Below, piece after piece: positions 46,238-56,491 of a stretch of DNA of 64,000 bases. Both the position numbers and the translations under genes were made by a program. This stretch comes from Sphingomonas psychrolutea. Lineage in GTDB: Bacteria > Pseudomonadota > Alphaproteobacteria > Sphingomonadales > Sphingomonadaceae. Location of the stretch: positions 124,001-188,000 of the forward strand of contig NZ_BMDW01000005.1 of the NCBI RefSeq assembly GCF_014636175.1. The letters are read 5' to 3'. The notes under the pieces were generated by a model. It was not told the origin of the DNA, ran no database searches, and was given only the letters and a program-made list of their open reading frames with translations. Position 1 is the stretch's first letter. Each line of letters starts with the position of its first letter.

Positions 46238-46696
46238 GTGCCCGGTTCCTCGTCCGCCCACGCTTTGCCTATTATAGCCGACGCCAGCGTAGCTGCGGTT
46301 TCGATGCGCGTTTTTTGCGCAAATCGTCGCAGAACAGGCCGCTTCGGTCATGAATATTATCGCTGCGGCCCCGCAATCTGTGGCCGGTTTTCTTGGTTCA
46401 AGGCCAGTCACGCGAGCGATGGCGCGCCGCTGGTCGATCGCAAAAATCCCGATCCGAACAAGCAGAAGCGACCGCTGTGCGGAATGGAATTCGTCACCGG
46501 TCTCATGCCCGCCCGCGATGGCACGTGGACCAGCGGCAAGATCTATAGCGCAGGGACAGGCGGCTTCTATGATCTCGACATCACCAAGGTCGAGCCCAAT
46601 CGCCTGACCGAACGCGGATATAAGGGCATGCGCCTCTTCGGAAAAACCTTCACGCTGACGCGCGCCCCAGCCGATCTGCCGCGCTGCAAGCCGTGA
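46238..46696 (+). pseudogene. DUF2147-family remnant lacking a proper N-terminus
   Basis: The C-terminal about 110 residues fit DUF2147 secreted proteins: RCGPAICGRF, NPDPNKQKRPLCG, VTGLMPARDGTWTSGKIY and RGYKGMRLFGKTFTLTRA. Normally a signal peptide and a GxWxTEDG strand come first. Here the upstream frame is arginine/serine-rich (RVFCANRRRTGRFGHEYY) with no signal. I read this as a truncated or decayed copy. A rearranged start cannot be excluded. Confidence 0.5.
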
Positions 46697-46844
46697 CCAA
46701 CGCGCGCTTTCAACTAGGTGAAAGGAATTATCCCGTGATTCACATCATTGAGGGGGCAATCAACCTCGCGTAATTTCTGCTGCCCGCTTGGCTGATTGCT
46801 TGGGCCGATCGTCCGCGGCCCGCACGACGTTCGGCGGTAAACTG

Positions 46845-47360
46845 ATGTTCCCGGGACATTTCGCGGCTGGCCTGGCGCTGAAGGTCGCACAACCGCGTGC
46901 GCCTATGCTGGGCCTGATGATCGGGGTCGGGGTGCTCGATTTGCTTTTCGGTATTGGCGTGATGCTTGACATCGAAGGCGGAAGCTTCGCCCATTTCGAG
47001 ACGCCATGGTCGCACTCGCTCGTCATGGCGCTGCTCTGGTCGATGCTTTACGCGGCTTGGTTTCGCGCCCGCGGAATCGGCGTCGCGGCGGCGATGGCGG
47101 CGGCGGTCTTCTCGCACTGGCTGCTGGACCTGGTGTCGCACCACCCCGACATGCAGCTCTGGCCGTATTCAACGGTGGAGCTCGGCTATGGAGCGCATTT
47201 TGGTGGATTGGGCGGCTGGCTCGAGATGCTGATAACCCTGTGCGGCGTGCTCGCTTACTGTCGCTGGGCATGGCGCCAGCGCGACACCCGGCGCCGATGG
47301 GGGATCATCGCGCTGGTGATGGGGGTAGCGCTGACGCTCGAAATCGTCGTCGTCGGGTGA
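46845..47360 (+). CDS. YdjM/DUF457-like inner-membrane protein
   Basis: This 171-aa protein has four or five hydrophobic segments and conserved histidines in GHFAAGLALK, PWSHSLVMALLW, FSHWLLDLVSHHPDMQLWP. That pattern matches membrane-bound metal-dependent hydrolase (YdjM-like) proteins. Function unknown. The ATG at 46845 is preferred because GHFAAGL is the usual family N-terminus; an upstream start at 46788 is possible. The about 150 bases before it hold nothing I recognise. Confidence 0.75.
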   Translation: MFPGHFAAGLALKVAQPRAPMLGLMIGVGVLDLLFGIGVMLDIEGGSFAHFETPWSHSLVMALLWSMLYAAWFRARGIGVAAAMAAAVFSHWLLDLVSHHPDMQLWPYSTVELGYGAHFGGLGGWLEMLITLCGVLAYCRWAWRQRDTRRRWGIIALVMGVALTLEIVVVG

Positions 47361-47419
47361 TAAGTTTGCCGGAACGAAATCCCCTGCGACGGTACCGCTT
47401 GACTGCTTGCGTCGAGAGA

Positions 47420-47433
47420 ATGGTAGCGCTACC
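47420..47433. promoter_or_regulatory. LacI-type operator of the xylose isomerase operon
   Basis: ATGGTAGCGCTACC contains the perfect palindrome GGTAGCGCTACC with the central CG typical of LacI-family sites. It ends 39 bases before the GH43 start. The 12-base word ATGGTAGCGCTA is repeated exactly upstream of the Weimberg operon (58481-58492, other strand). It resembles the xylose operator described in Caulobacter. The LacI protein at 51398 is the likely binder. Confidence 0.75.
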
Positions 47434-47472
47434 TTAAATCCAAGCGCGAACCGGCGCGGTGGGAGAGGTATC

Positions 47473-48543
47473 ATGAAAGGTCGCATCCTTCTCGCGGTCT
47501 TGACGCTTGGCGTCGGCTCGCTGGCATTGGCGCAGGATCGCCAGACAAGGTATCTTTCGCAGCCACTTGTGCGCTCAATCTACACCGCCGACCCCTCCGC
47601 CCATGTCTTCGCGGGCAAGATCTACGTCTACCCGTCGCACGACGTGCCGACCGACATTCCCGATGACGATCTCGGCAGCGAATATGCGATGCACGATTAC
47701 CGCGTCCTGCGCATGGACCGGATCGGCGAACCGGTGACGGTCGGCCTGGTAGCGCTCGACGTGAAGGACGTGCCGTGGGCCTCCAAACAGATGTGGGCAC
47801 CCGACGCCGCCTATCGGAACGGGACCTATTTCCTGTATTTCCCGGCGCGCGACAAGGCCAAGGACAAGCACGGCGTCGGCACCTTCCGGATCGGCGTCGC
47901 GACGTCAAAAAATCCGATGGGCCCGTTCAAGGCCGAGCCGCAGCCGATCGCCGGCAGCTATTCGATGGACCCGGCGGTGTTCACCGACAGCGACGGCAAG
48001 ACCTATATGTATTTCGGCGGCATCTGGGGCGGGCAGCTCCAGCGCTGGGCGACGGGCAGTTTCGATCCAAACGGCAGCGACACCGATCTGCTGCAGGACG
48101 ACAAGCCCGCTCTGTCGGGCAAAGTCGTGCGGATGAACGCCGACATGAAGAGCTTCGCCGAGGCACCGCGCGATGCGGTGATCCTCGATAGCGACGGCAC
48201 GCCGGTAAAAGGCGGCGCGCACGACAAACGCTTCTTCGAGGCGTCATGGATGTTCAAGCGCGGCGAGAAATATTATTACACATACTCGACCGGTGACACG
48301 CATTTCCTCAATTATGCGATCGGCGACACTCCCTATGGCCCGTTCACCTATCGCGGGCATTTCCTGCTGCCGGTGCAGGGCTGGACGACGCACCATTCGA
48401 TCATCGCGACCGGTGGGAAATGGTGGCTCTTCTATGCCGACACGCAGCTGAGCAACAAGAACCACTTGCGCAACGTCAAGGTGACGCAAGTGTTCTTCAA
48501 CCCGGACGGGACGATCAAGCTCATCGATCCGTTCGTGAAATAA
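47473..48543 (+). CDS. GH43 family glycosidase (xylosidase/arabinofuranosidase)
   Basis: From the ATG at 47473 (GGGAGAGG upstream) the product is 356 aa, with a signal peptide ending LALAQ. It is a five-bladed propeller; the three catalytic acids fit IYTADPSAHVF (Asp base), SMDPAVFTDSDG (Asp) and RFFEASWMFKRG (Glu acid). It should release xylose or arabinose from xylo-oligosaccharides in the periplasm. It is the first gene after the operator, followed 7 bases later by xylulokinase. Confidence 0.9.
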   Translation: MKGRILLAVLTLGVGSLALAQDRQTRYLSQPLVRSIYTADPSAHVFAGKIYVYPSHDVPTDIPDDDLGSEYAMHDYRVLRMDRIGEPVTVGLVALDVKDVPWASKQMWAPDAAYRNGTYFLYFPARDKAKDKHGVGTFRIGVATSKNPMGPFKAEPQPIAGSYSMDPAVFTDSDGKTYMYFGGIWGGQLQRWATGSFDPNGSDTDLLQDDKPALSGKVVRMNADMKSFAEAPRDAVILDSDGTPVKGGAHDKRFFEASWMFKRGEKYYYTYSTGDTHFLNYAIGDTPYGPFTYRGHFLLPVQGWTTHHSIIATGGKWWLFYADTQLSNKNHLRNVKVTQVFFNPDGTIKLIDPFVK

Positions 48544-48550
48544 CGCTGCG

Positions 48551-50011
48551 ATGTTTCTAGGGATCGATATCGGCACGTCGGGCGTCAAGGCGGTCGTGCT
48601 CGACACCCACGGCGCGGTGGTCGGCCAGGGCGTTGCCGCGCTGTCCGTCCAGCGGCCCGAGCTCTTATGGTCAGAGCAGGACCCCGACGCCTGGTGGGCG
48701 GCGACCGAGGCTGCGGTCCGCGCAATCGATCCCACGATCCGCCGCGCGGTCCGCGGGGTCGGCATTGCCGGGCAGATGCATGGTGCCACGCTGCTCGGCG
48801 CGGATGATCGGCCTTTGCGTCCGGCAATCTTGTGGAACGACGGACGCTCGTTCGCCGAATGCGACGCGCTGGAGGCGGAAACGCCCGAATTTGGCACGGT
48901 CGGTGGCAACATCGTCATGCCCGGTTTCACCGCGCCGAAACTCGAATGGGTGCGGCGCCACGAGCCGGACGTGTTCGACCGCGTTACGACCGTATTGCTG
49001 CCCAAGGATTATGTCCGCCTGCGGATGACCGGCGAGAAGATTTCGGACATGTCGGATTCGGCGGGCACGCTTTGGCTCGACGTGGCGAAGCGCGCCTGGA
49101 GCGCCAGCTTGCTCGCCGCATGCGGCCTCTCGGTCGAGCAGATGCCGCGCCTCGTGGAAGGCAGCGCGCTCGGCGGGCGCCTCCGTCCGGACATCGCCGA
49201 AACCTGGGGCATGGCCGAGGTTCCCGTCGCGGGCGGCGGCGGCGACAATGCCGCGGGCGCGGCGGGAGTCGGCGTGGTCAGCGACGGCAAGGCGCTCCTC
49301 TCGCTCGGCACGTCGGGCGTGATCTTCGTCGCTAACGACCGGTTCCGCCCCAATCCGGCGCGCGCGGTCCATGCCTTTTGCCACTGCCTGCCAGATCTGT
49401 GGCACCAGATGTCAGTGCATCTCAGCGCCGCATCGTGTATCGACTGGGTCGCGCGGCTGACCGGCGCAGCGGGCGCAGCCGAACTGTTCGCGCGGGCCGA
49501 GGCGGCCGGGGCGGCGAACGGCCCCGAACTGTTCCTCCCCTATCTGTCGGGCGAGCGCACGCCGTACAATGATGCGCAGGTGCGCGGTGCCTTCCTGCAG
49601 CTCGACAATGATACCGACCCGGGCCGCCTCGCGCAGGCGGTGCTCGAAGGCGTGGCGTTCGCGCTCGCTGACGGGCTCGATGCCTTGCGCGAAGCGGGGA
49701 GCGAGGTCGCCGAACTCGCTGTCATCGGTGGCGGGGCACGATCGCGCTATTGGGGTGAGACGATCGCGGCGGCGATGGACGTGCCGTTGGTCTATCTCCA
49801 GGGCGGCGAAGTCGGCCCGGCGCTGGGCGCGGCGCGGCTCGCGCAACTCGCGGTCGATGGCGGATCGCCCGCCGACGTCTGCGTCGCACCGCCCGTCTCG
49901 CACGTCATTGCCCCCGACGCGACGCTACGCACGCGGATCGCCCCCAAGCTAGCGGCCTTTCGCGCCGCATATTCCAGAGTCTCCCCCAAGCCCGCGAGGA
50001 CCGACGCATGA
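48551..50011 (+). CDS. xylB: Xylulokinase
   Basis: This 486-aa FGGY-family kinase phosphorylates D-xylulose in the cytoplasm. Motifs: phosphate loop [32 protein letters not shown], the [12 protein letters not shown] loop, [12 protein letters not shown], and the C-terminal [14 protein letters not shown]. Its stop overlaps the xylA start (ATGA). Length is normal. Note that xylB in Caulobacter names a different enzyme (xylose dehydrogenase, here at 56492). Confidence 0.95.
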   Translation: MFLGIDIGTSGVKAVVLDTHGAVVGQGVAALSVQRPELLWSEQDPDAWWAATEAAVRAIDPTIRRAVRGVGIAGQMHGATLLGADDRPLRPAILWNDGRSFAECDALEAETPEFGTVGGNIVMPGFTAPKLEWVRRHEPDVFDRVTTVLLPKDYVRLRMTGEKISDMSDSAGTLWLDVAKRAWSASLLAACGLSVEQMPRLVEGSALGGRLRPDIAETWGMAEVPVAGGGGDNAAGAAGVGVVSDGKALLSLGTSGVIFVANDRFRPNPARAVHAFCHCLPDLWHQMSVHLSAASCIDWVARLTGAAGAAELFARAEAAGAANGPELFLPYLSGERTPYNDAQVRGAFLQLDNDTDPGRLAQAVLEGVAFALADGLDALREAGSEVAELAVIGGGARSRYWGETIAAAMDVPLVYLQGGEVGPALGAARLAQLAVDGGSPADVCVAPPVSHVIAPDATLRTRIAPKLAAFRAAYSRVSPKPARTDA

Positions 50012-51318
50012 CCACCGATTTCTTCGCCGACATTCCCACGATCGCCTATCAGGGCCCCGACGCAGCCGATGAGCTCGCCTATCGCTGGTACGACAAGGAC
50101 CGCGTCGTGCTGGGCAAGCGGATGGAAGATCACCTCCGCTTCGCGGCGTGCTTCTGGCATACCTTCGGCTGGCCGGGATCCGACGTGTTCGGCGCGGGGA
50201 CGTTCAACCGCCCGTGGCACGCGGGTGTGAACGACAGTGCGGCCGCCGCGATGAAGCGATCGGTCGCGTTCGACTTTTTCGCCAAGCTCGACATCCCGTA
50301 TTACTGCTTCCACGATGTCGACGTGATGGCCGAAGCGCACGGCGTGGCGGAACACCGCCGCAACTTCGCCGAAGCGGTCGATCATCTCGAACAATTGCAG
50401 GCCACGTCGGGCCGCAAGCTGTTGTGGGGCACCGCCAACCTCTTCGGCCACCCACGCTTCGCCGCCGGTGGCGCGACCAACCCCGATCCGGAGGTGTTCG
50501 CGTTCGGCGCGATGCAAGTGCGCGATGCGCTCGAGGCGACGCACCGGCTGGGCGGGCAGAATTACGTGCTGTGGGGCGGCCGCGAAGGCTATGAGACGCT
50601 GCAGAACACCGATCTCAAGCGCGAACTCGACAATCTCGGGCGTTTCCTCAGGCTGGTGGTTGAGCACAAGCACAAGATCGGCTTCACCGGCACGATCCTG
50701 ATCGAGCCCAAGCCGCACGAGCCGACCAAACACCAATATGATTTCGACACCGCCACGGTGTATGGCTTTCTCAAGCGCTACGGCCTGGAAAAGGAGGTCA
50801 TGGTCAACATCGAGGCGAACCATGCGACGCTCGCGGGGCATACGTTCGAACATGAGATCGCAACCGCCGGCGCGCTCGGCATCTTCGGGTCGATCGACGC
50901 TAATCGCGGCGATCACCAGAATGGCTGGGACACCGACCAATTCCCCAATTCGGTCGAGGAAATGACGCTGGCGATGCTCGAAATCCTCCGCGCGGGCGGC
51001 TTCACCAGCGGCGGCTTCAATTTCGACGCCAAGGTCCGCCGCCAGTCGATCGACGCGGTCGACCTGTTCCACGGCCATATCGGCGCAATCGACATCGTCG
51101 CGCGTGGGCTGCTGTGCGCCGCCGCGCTGATCGAGGACGGTCGGCTCGATACGATCAAGGCCGAGCGCTATGCCGGTTGGGACGGCCCGCTGGGCCAGCA
51201 GATCGGGACGCTCGATCTGGGCGGGATCGCCGATCTCGCAGTGGACCACGCCTTCGATCCGCGCCCGCGTTCGGGCCAGCAGGAGCGGATCGAGAATCTC
51301 ATCAACCGCTTCATCTGA
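50008..51318 (+). CDS. xylA: D-xylose isomerase
   Basis: This 436-aa enzyme converts D-xylose to D-xylulose. Active-site features: catalytic His in YYCFHDVDV, metal ligands in [44 protein letters not shown] and [11 protein letters not shown]. It is class II length. With xylulokinase it feeds the pentose phosphate pathway. It is translationally coupled to xylB and followed by the regulator gene. Confidence 0.97.
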   Translation: MTTDFFADIPTIAYQGPDAADELAYRWYDKDRVVLGKRMEDHLRFAACFWHTFGWPGSDVFGAGTFNRPWHAGVNDSAAAAMKRSVAFDFFAKLDIPYYCFHDVDVMAEAHGVAEHRRNFAEAVDHLEQLQATSGRKLLWGTANLFGHPRFAAGGATNPDPEVFAFGAMQVRDALEATHRLGGQNYVLWGGREGYETLQNTDLKRELDNLGRFLRLVVEHKHKIGFTGTILIEPKPHEPTKHQYDFDTATVYGFLKRYGLEKEVMVNIEANHATLAGHTFEHEIATAGALGIFGSIDANRGDHQNGWDTDQFPNSVEEMTLAMLEILRAGGFTSGGFNFDAKVRRQSIDAVDLFHGHIGAIDIVARGLLCAAALIEDGRLDTIKAERYAGWDGPLGQQIGTLDLGGIADLAVDHAFDPRPRSGQQERIENLINRFI

Positions 51319-51397
51319 GGCACAACCGCGCTTCTGTCTCGCCTGCGTTGCACATTGCGGCGCAACATCGTAGCGACGGACCGAAGGAATCCTACGC

Positions 51398-52462
51398 TTG
51401 AAACAGCGAATGCCACGACGTCAAAACAGCGCCGCTACGATCAGCGACGTCGCACGCGAGGCAGGCGTATCGCCAATGACAGTGTCGCGCGTCATCAACA
51501 ATGAAAGCAATGTGCGCGAGACAACGCGCGAACGCGTCATGCACGCCGTCGCGCTTTTGCATTATTCCCCGAACCCGGCCGCGCGCAGCCTTGCGGGCGC
51601 GCAGCCGATCCGGCTCGGTTTGCTCTACAGCAATCCGAGTGCCGCCTATCTCAGCGAGTTTCTCGTCGGCAGCCTCGATTCCGCCAGCCAGGCCAACATT
51701 CAATTGATCGTCGAGAAATGCGAATTCGGCGACCATGAGATCGAAGTGGCGCAACATTTGATCGCAGGCGGGATCGACGGCCTGATCCTGCCTTCACCGC
51801 TGTGCGATTCGATCGACTTGCTGCGCATGCTGGCAACCGAAAGCATCCCCTCGGTCGCAGTCGGCAGCGGATCGCCGTCGCCCGATTTGCTTGCGGTCAG
51901 CATCGATGAAGTTACCGCAGCGCAGACGATGATGCGCCATATCATCGCGCTTGGGCATCGGCGGATCGGGTTTGTGGTCGGCAACCCGAAGCAATCGGTT
52001 AGCGCCCGGCGGCTCGAGGGTTACCGTGTCGCCCTGGCGGAAGCGGGCATCGCCTTCGACGACCAGCTCGTCGCGCAAGGCCTGTTCACCTATCGATCGG
52101 GGCTCGATGCAGCCGATACGTTGCTCGATGTTTCGGACGCACCGACCGCGATCTTTGCGAGCAATGACGATATGGCCGCAGCGGTCGTCGCGGCCGCGCA
52201 TCGGCGCGGGCTCGACGTCCCGCGCGACCTCACCGTTTGTGGGTTCGACGATACGACGCTGGCAACGGCAACATGGCCCGAATTGACGACGATTCATCAG
52301 CCGATCGCCGATATGGCGCGTGCCGGGATCGAATTGCTCGTCAAGGAAGTCCGCTCCCGCCGGAGCGGCCATGCCGATGCGGCCGAGCATATCCGGCTCG
52401 ACTTCCGCCTGGTGCGACGCGAGACCGACGCCGCCCCCGGGCGTTCCCCAACCCCTCGTTGA
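51398..52462 (+). CDS. LacI-family regulator of xylose genes
   Basis: This 354-aa protein uses a TTG at 51398 (AAGGA upstream) or an ATG at 51410. HTH: TISDVAREAGVSPMTVSRVINNE; hinge NPAARSLAG; sensor domain with GHRRIGFVVGNP, AIFASNDDMAA and VCGFDDTTLATATWPELTT. It lies in the middle of the xylose genes, 79 bases after xylA. It probably represses both arms through the GGTAGCGCTA sites and is released by xylose. Confidence 0.92.
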   Translation: MKQRMPRRQNSAATISDVAREAGVSPMTVSRVINNESNVRETTRERVMHAVALLHYSPNPAARSLAGAQPIRLGLLYSNPSAAYLSEFLVGSLDSASQANIQLIVEKCEFGDHEIEVAQHLIAGGIDGLILPSPLCDSIDLLRMLATESIPSVAVGSGSPSPDLLAVSIDEVTAAQTMMRHIIALGHRRIGFVVGNPKQSVSARRLEGYRVALAEAGIAFDDQLVAQGLFTYRSGLDAADTLLDVSDAPTAIFASNDDMAAAVVAAAHRRGLDVPRDLTVCGFDDTTLATATWPELTTIHQPIADMARAGIELLVKEVRSRRSGHADAAEHIRLDFRLVRRETDAAPGRSPTPR

Positions 52463-52472
52463 TGCGGCCGCT

Positions 52473-54131
52473 TTGAAGCGCGCACTCCTCTTGCTCGCCA
52501 TACTGGCGACAAGCGCCGCCGCGGCACCACCGGTCGCGCGCTTCGCCTGGTTCGACTATCGCGGCTCCGACCCGGTCGATGCCACCATTAAGGCTGGACG
52601 GCAGGACTATCGCAATCCGATCCTGCAGGGCTTCCATCCCGACCCAGCGATCACCCGCGTAGACCGCGATTATTATCTCGTCACGTCGACGTTCACCTAT
52701 TTCCCCGGCTTGCCGATCTTTCACAGCCGCGATCTGGTGTCGTGGACGCAGATCGGCAATGCGATCGATCGGCCGGGGCAGCTCGATTTTGGCAGAATCG
52801 GGTTGTCGCGCGGCGTGTTCGCGCCCGACATCAGCTATCATGACGGGCTGTTCTACATCGCCAACACCTGTGTGGATTGCGGCGGGAATTTTGTCATGAC
52901 CGCGCGTAAGGCTGCGGGACCGTGGTCCGATCCGCACTGGAACAGCATCGACGGGATCGACCCCGCGCTGTTCTTCGATACCGACGGGCAGGCGTGGATC
53001 CTCAACAACGGCCCGCCGCCGGGAACGCCGCGCTATGACGGCCACCGCGCGATCTGGTTGCAGCGCTTCGACACCAAGACGCTGCTGCCCTTCGGCGAAC
53101 GCACACTGCTGGTCGATGGCGGCGTGCACCCGCAACAGAAGCCGATCTGGGCCGAGGGGCCGCATATCTTCCGGCGAAACGGCTATTATTATCTGATGAC
53201 GGCCGAGGGCGGCACAGCCGAGAACCACAGCGAAGTCATCTATCGCAGCCGCAGCGTGACCGGGCCTTACACGCCCGACCCGAGCAACCCGATCCTGACG
53301 CAGCGCGGACTCGATCCGACGCGCCGCGATCCGATCACTTCGGCCGGACACGCCGATTTTGTAACAACGCCCTCGGGCCAGTGGTGGAGCATTTTCCTCG
53401 CGACGCGACCCTATCAGGGCGATTTCTACAATATCGGGCGCGAGACCTTTCTGCTGCCGGTGCGCTGGCAGGACGATTGGCCGCGGATCACCGCGCCGGG
53501 CGCGACGATTCCTTATGTCCACCGGCGCCCGGACTTGCCGCGCGCGCCGGCACCCGCGATCCCGACAAACGGTGCCTTTCACGTCCGCGACGACTTCGCG
53601 GACGCGCGGCTCGCGCGCATCTGGCTGCAAATTCGTGCGCCGCAATCGCGCTGGTACAGCCTCGCGGGCGGCAGCCTGAACCTGCAAGCGCGCACCGCCG
53701 CCCTCGGCGGGGACGCGCAGCCAGCCTATCTCGGGCGACGTCTTCAGCATCGCGACGCCGTAACGGAGACTGCGGTCAGCTTCGCGCCGCAGCGGACGGG
53801 GGACGCCGCTGGTCTGGCAATCTTGCAAGACCCGGCACATTTTTACACTCTGACGCTCGCCCGAACCGGCGCGGGCAATGCGGTCGCTCTTTCCCGGCGC
53901 GACGGCGAAACCGATCCGGTTGACGGCACGACCATCGCGACCGCGCCGTACAAGGCGGCCAGTGTGCGCTTGCGGATCGTGTTAAGCGGCGCGCGCTGTG
54001 CCTTCTTCTACGCCGAACCGACGGGGCACTGGCGGTTGCTGGCGAAGGATCAGGACGCCACGCTGCTCAGCACCAAGCATGCCGGCGGCTTTGTCGGCGC
54101 GACGGTCGGGCCGTTCGCGCGAGGCGGCTGA
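52473..54131 (+). CDS. GH43 beta-xylosidase with C-terminal beta-sandwich
   Basis: A TTG at 52473, 10 bases after the regulator stop, gives 552 aa with a signal peptide (RALLLLAILATSAAAA). The GH43 domain (about residues 35-350) has its three acids in GFHPDPAITRV, DGIDPALFF and IWAEGPHIF. The rest (about 370-552) is the GH43 C-terminal lectin-like domain (FHVRDDFADARLARIWLQIR). It should be an exo-beta-xylosidase or arabinofuranosidase. The start is weak: no good ribosome binding site, and a nearby ATG at 52462 gives only four codons. Confidence 0.88.
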   Translation: MKRALLLLAILATSAAAAPPVARFAWFDYRGSDPVDATIKAGRQDYRNPILQGFHPDPAITRVDRDYYLVTSTFTYFPGLPIFHSRDLVSWTQIGNAIDRPGQLDFGRIGLSRGVFAPDISYHDGLFYIANTCVDCGGNFVMTARKAAGPWSDPHWNSIDGIDPALFFDTDGQAWILNNGPPPGTPRYDGHRAIWLQRFDTKTLLPFGERTLLVDGGVHPQQKPIWAEGPHIFRRNGYYYLMTAEGGTAENHSEVIYRSRSVTGPYTPDPSNPILTQRGLDPTRRDPITSAGHADFVTTPSGQWWSIFLATRPYQGDFYNIGRETFLLPVRWQDDWPRITAPGATIPYVHRRPDLPRAPAPAIPTNGAFHVRDDFADARLARIWLQIRAPQSRWYSLAGGSLNLQARTAALGGDAQPAYLGRRLQHRDAVTETAVSFAPQRTGDAAGLAILQDPAHFYTLTLARTGAGNAVALSRRDGETDPVDGTTIATAPYKAASVRLRIVLSGARCAFFYAEPTGHWRLLAKDQDATLLSTKHAGGFVGATVGPFARGG

Positions 54132-54152
54132 CCCGCCCCGCGCGCGGCTGGA

Positions 54153-55565
54153 TCAGCCCGTCATCTGTTCCAATTCGCGCCCGCGCGTTTCCTTGATCAG
54201 CGTGCGCACAAGGAAGAACGACACCAGCGCGCTCGCCGCATAGAAGCCGTAGGTGGTCGGCAATCCGATATGCTTGGCCGCCCAAGGGAAGCTCAGGCTG
54301 ATCGCGAAATTCGCCATCCACTGCGCGAACCCGGCGACCGCCAGCCCCGATCCGCGGATCTGATTGGGGAACATCTCGCCCAGCATCACCCACATCACCG
54401 GACCTCAGCTGAAATTGAAGAAAGCGGAGTAAGCCAGCGCGCTGATGAAGGCGAGCTTGCCGATCCCCGGCGACATCGACAGCCCGCCATCGGCACCGAC
54501 GCTGGCGGTCGAGAAAGCATAGGCCATCAGGCTGAGTGTCACCGCCATGCCGATCGACCCGATCAGCAACAGCGGCTTGCGACCGATCTTGTCGATCGCG
54601 AACAAAGCAAGGATGCACGCGGCGATCGAGACGACTCCCGAGATGATGTTGGTGATCAGCGCATCATTCTCGCTGAACCCAACCGAGCGCCACAGCACCG
54701 CGCCGTAATAAAACACGATGTTGATGCCGACGAATTGCTGGAACACTGCGATCATGATGCCAGCCCACAAAACCGGGCGAATCTTGCCGGTCGCAGGATC
54801 ACGCAGATCGGAGAATTTCGGCCGGTGGTGGTCGATTGCAAGACTGGCACGAATGTCGCGCACGGTATCGCGCGCGGTGTCGGCACCGAACAGCTTGGTC
54901 AGCACGCCTTCCGCCTCGGCCTCACGACCCTTGAGCATCAAGTAACGCGGGCTCTCCGGAATCAGCAGCAGCGTGATGAAGTAGATCGATGCGGGAATCA
55001 CCTGCAGCCAGAACATCCAGCGCCATGCCGGATACCCACCCCATAACGTGCCGAGCGAACCCCCGGCAGAATGCGCCAGCGCATAGTTTGCAAAGAACGC
55101 CCCGGTCAGGCCGGTGATGATCATGATTTGCTGGATGCTCGACAGCCGCCCGCGAATGTTCGCGGGCACGACTTCGCTGATATAAACCGGAGCGAGTACG
55201 CTCGCTGCGCCGACGCCAAGACCTCCGACGATGCGCGCCAGGATGAACACGGCGGACGATCCCGCAGCACCCGCGGCAAGTGCGCTGACGATAAACAGCA
55301 CCGCTGCGATCATCATCACCGCGCGGCGACCGATCAGATCCGACAGCCGCCCGGCGAGGAAGGCACCCGCCGCGCACCCGATCAGGATTGCGCCGACGTT
55401 GAGCCCGGTGCCGAGTTCCGACAGGTTGAAGGCCTTGTCGAGCCCCTCCTGCGTGCCGTTGATTACGCCGCTGTCATAACCGAACATGAATCCGCCGATC
55501 GTCGCCACTGCGACAATCAGCCCAATAAACGCGACGTTGATCCGCCCTGCGCTTGACTCTGTCAT
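54153..55565 (-). pseudogene. SP-family (XylE-like) sugar:H+ symporter with internal stop
   Basis: The full frame from the ATG at 55565 (GGGAGAGG upstream) is 470 codons plus stop and matches the major facilitator sugar-porter family: GGFMFGYDSGVINGT, AGRLSDLIGRRAVM, PVYISEVVPANIRGRL, PESPRYLM, QQFVGINIVFYYG, DKIGRKPLL and, near the end, KETRGRELEQ. Codon 387 is TGA (54405-54407) where the family has a conserved Trp (F-S-W-G-P-V-M-W). One G-to-A change explains it. Reading resumes in the same frame after the stop. The truncated product would lack the last two or so helices. It is the last gene of the Weimberg operon. Confidence 0.85.
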
Positions 55566-55604
55566 AACGTCCTCTCCCAAAACGATAATCATGTTCTTGA
55601 TCGA

Positions 55605-56489
55605 TCAGGCTATTGCGGCGGTTACGGGTACCCCCGGGACATCCACCGCAAAGGTGAAGAGATGACCGGCCTCGGGCTGCGCCGCCAGCGCGGCAGCGTC
55701 GAGCCCCTTACGCGCGCTGGTGACATAGGCCGTGGTGAGGCAGGGTCCGCCGAACGCGACTTTGGTAATGTTCGCGGTCGGCAGCGCGACCGTCTCGATC
55801 AAGCGCCCGTCGGGCGCATAACGCCGCACGCCCCAGCCGCCGAACAAACCGGTCCATAAGCACCCTGCGCTGTCGATTGTGGGGCCGTCGGGATAGCCCG
55901 CGGCCGCCTCGATCTCGACGAAGAGCCGCGGGGTGCCGAGCGTGCCGTCGTCATGGACGGGCACCGCATGGATCGTCCGCCCCAACGTATCGGTGTAATA
56001 GAGCGTGCGGCCATCGGGCGACAAAGCCGGGCCGTTGGCGATCGTGACCGGCGGGAGGCCGCACACGCGCACGCCGTCCGCATCGCAGACGTGGAAGCAC
56101 CCCGTCGCTGTGGTCTCGGCATCGTCCATCGATCCAAACCAGATGCGGCCCGTGGGATCGGTCGTCGCGTCGTTGAGCCGATTGCCCGGCAAGTGCGGTT
56201 CGGGGTCGACCATCGCCGCGAAGGCCCCGGTGGCGGGATCAAAGCGCGCCAGCCCGCTTTGCAGCCCGACGACGAAATCAGCCGCTTGCGCCGGCAAAAT
56301 CCAGCCAACTTGCGCAGGGGCGTTCCATGTCTCCAAGGCTGACGTGGCGGGGTCGAAGCGGTGAAGGTGATGCCGTTTGATATCGACGAACCACAGTGCT
56401 TGCTCCCGCGCGACCCACACCGGCCCCTCGCCCAGCATCGCGCCGACGCGGCAGGCGGTGTGCACGCTCCGGGTCGGTCGGCCAGCCAT
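55605..56489 (-). CDS. xylC: SMP-30/gluconolactonase family sugar lactonase (xylonolactonase)
   Basis: This 294-aa cytoplasmic six-bladed propeller has the family's metal ligands: Glu in MLGEGPVW, Asn in GNRLNDATTD, and Asn/Asp in TIANGPALSPDG and YPDGPTIDSAG. It opens aldonolactones. Between a xylose dehydrogenase and a sugar transporter gene, D-xylonolactone is the likely substrate. The start at 56489 follows the SDR stop by 2 bases. The longer frame to 56651 overlaps the SDR gene and is not used. Confidence 0.88.
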   Translation of the reverse strand: MAGRPTRSVHTACRVGAMLGEGPVWVAREQALWFVDIKRHHLHRFDPATSALETWNAPAQVGWILPAQAADFVVGLQSGLARFDPATGAFAAMVDPEPHLPGNRLNDATTDPTGRIWFGSMDDAETTATGCFHVCDADGVRVCGLPPVTIANGPALSPDGRTLYYTDTLGRTIHAVPVHDDGTLGTPRLFVEIEAAAGYPDGPTIDSAGCLWTGLFGGWGVRRYAPDGRLIETVALPTANITKVAFGGPCLTTAYVTSARKGLDAAALAAQPEAGHLFTFAVDVPGVPVTAAIA

Positions 56490-56491
56490 GC

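Noticed and set aside
54405..54407. Selenocysteine or programmed read-through at the TGA in the transporter
   Set aside because: The family has Trp here, not Cys/Sec, and no structured element is evident next to the stop. A point mutation or sequence error is simpler.
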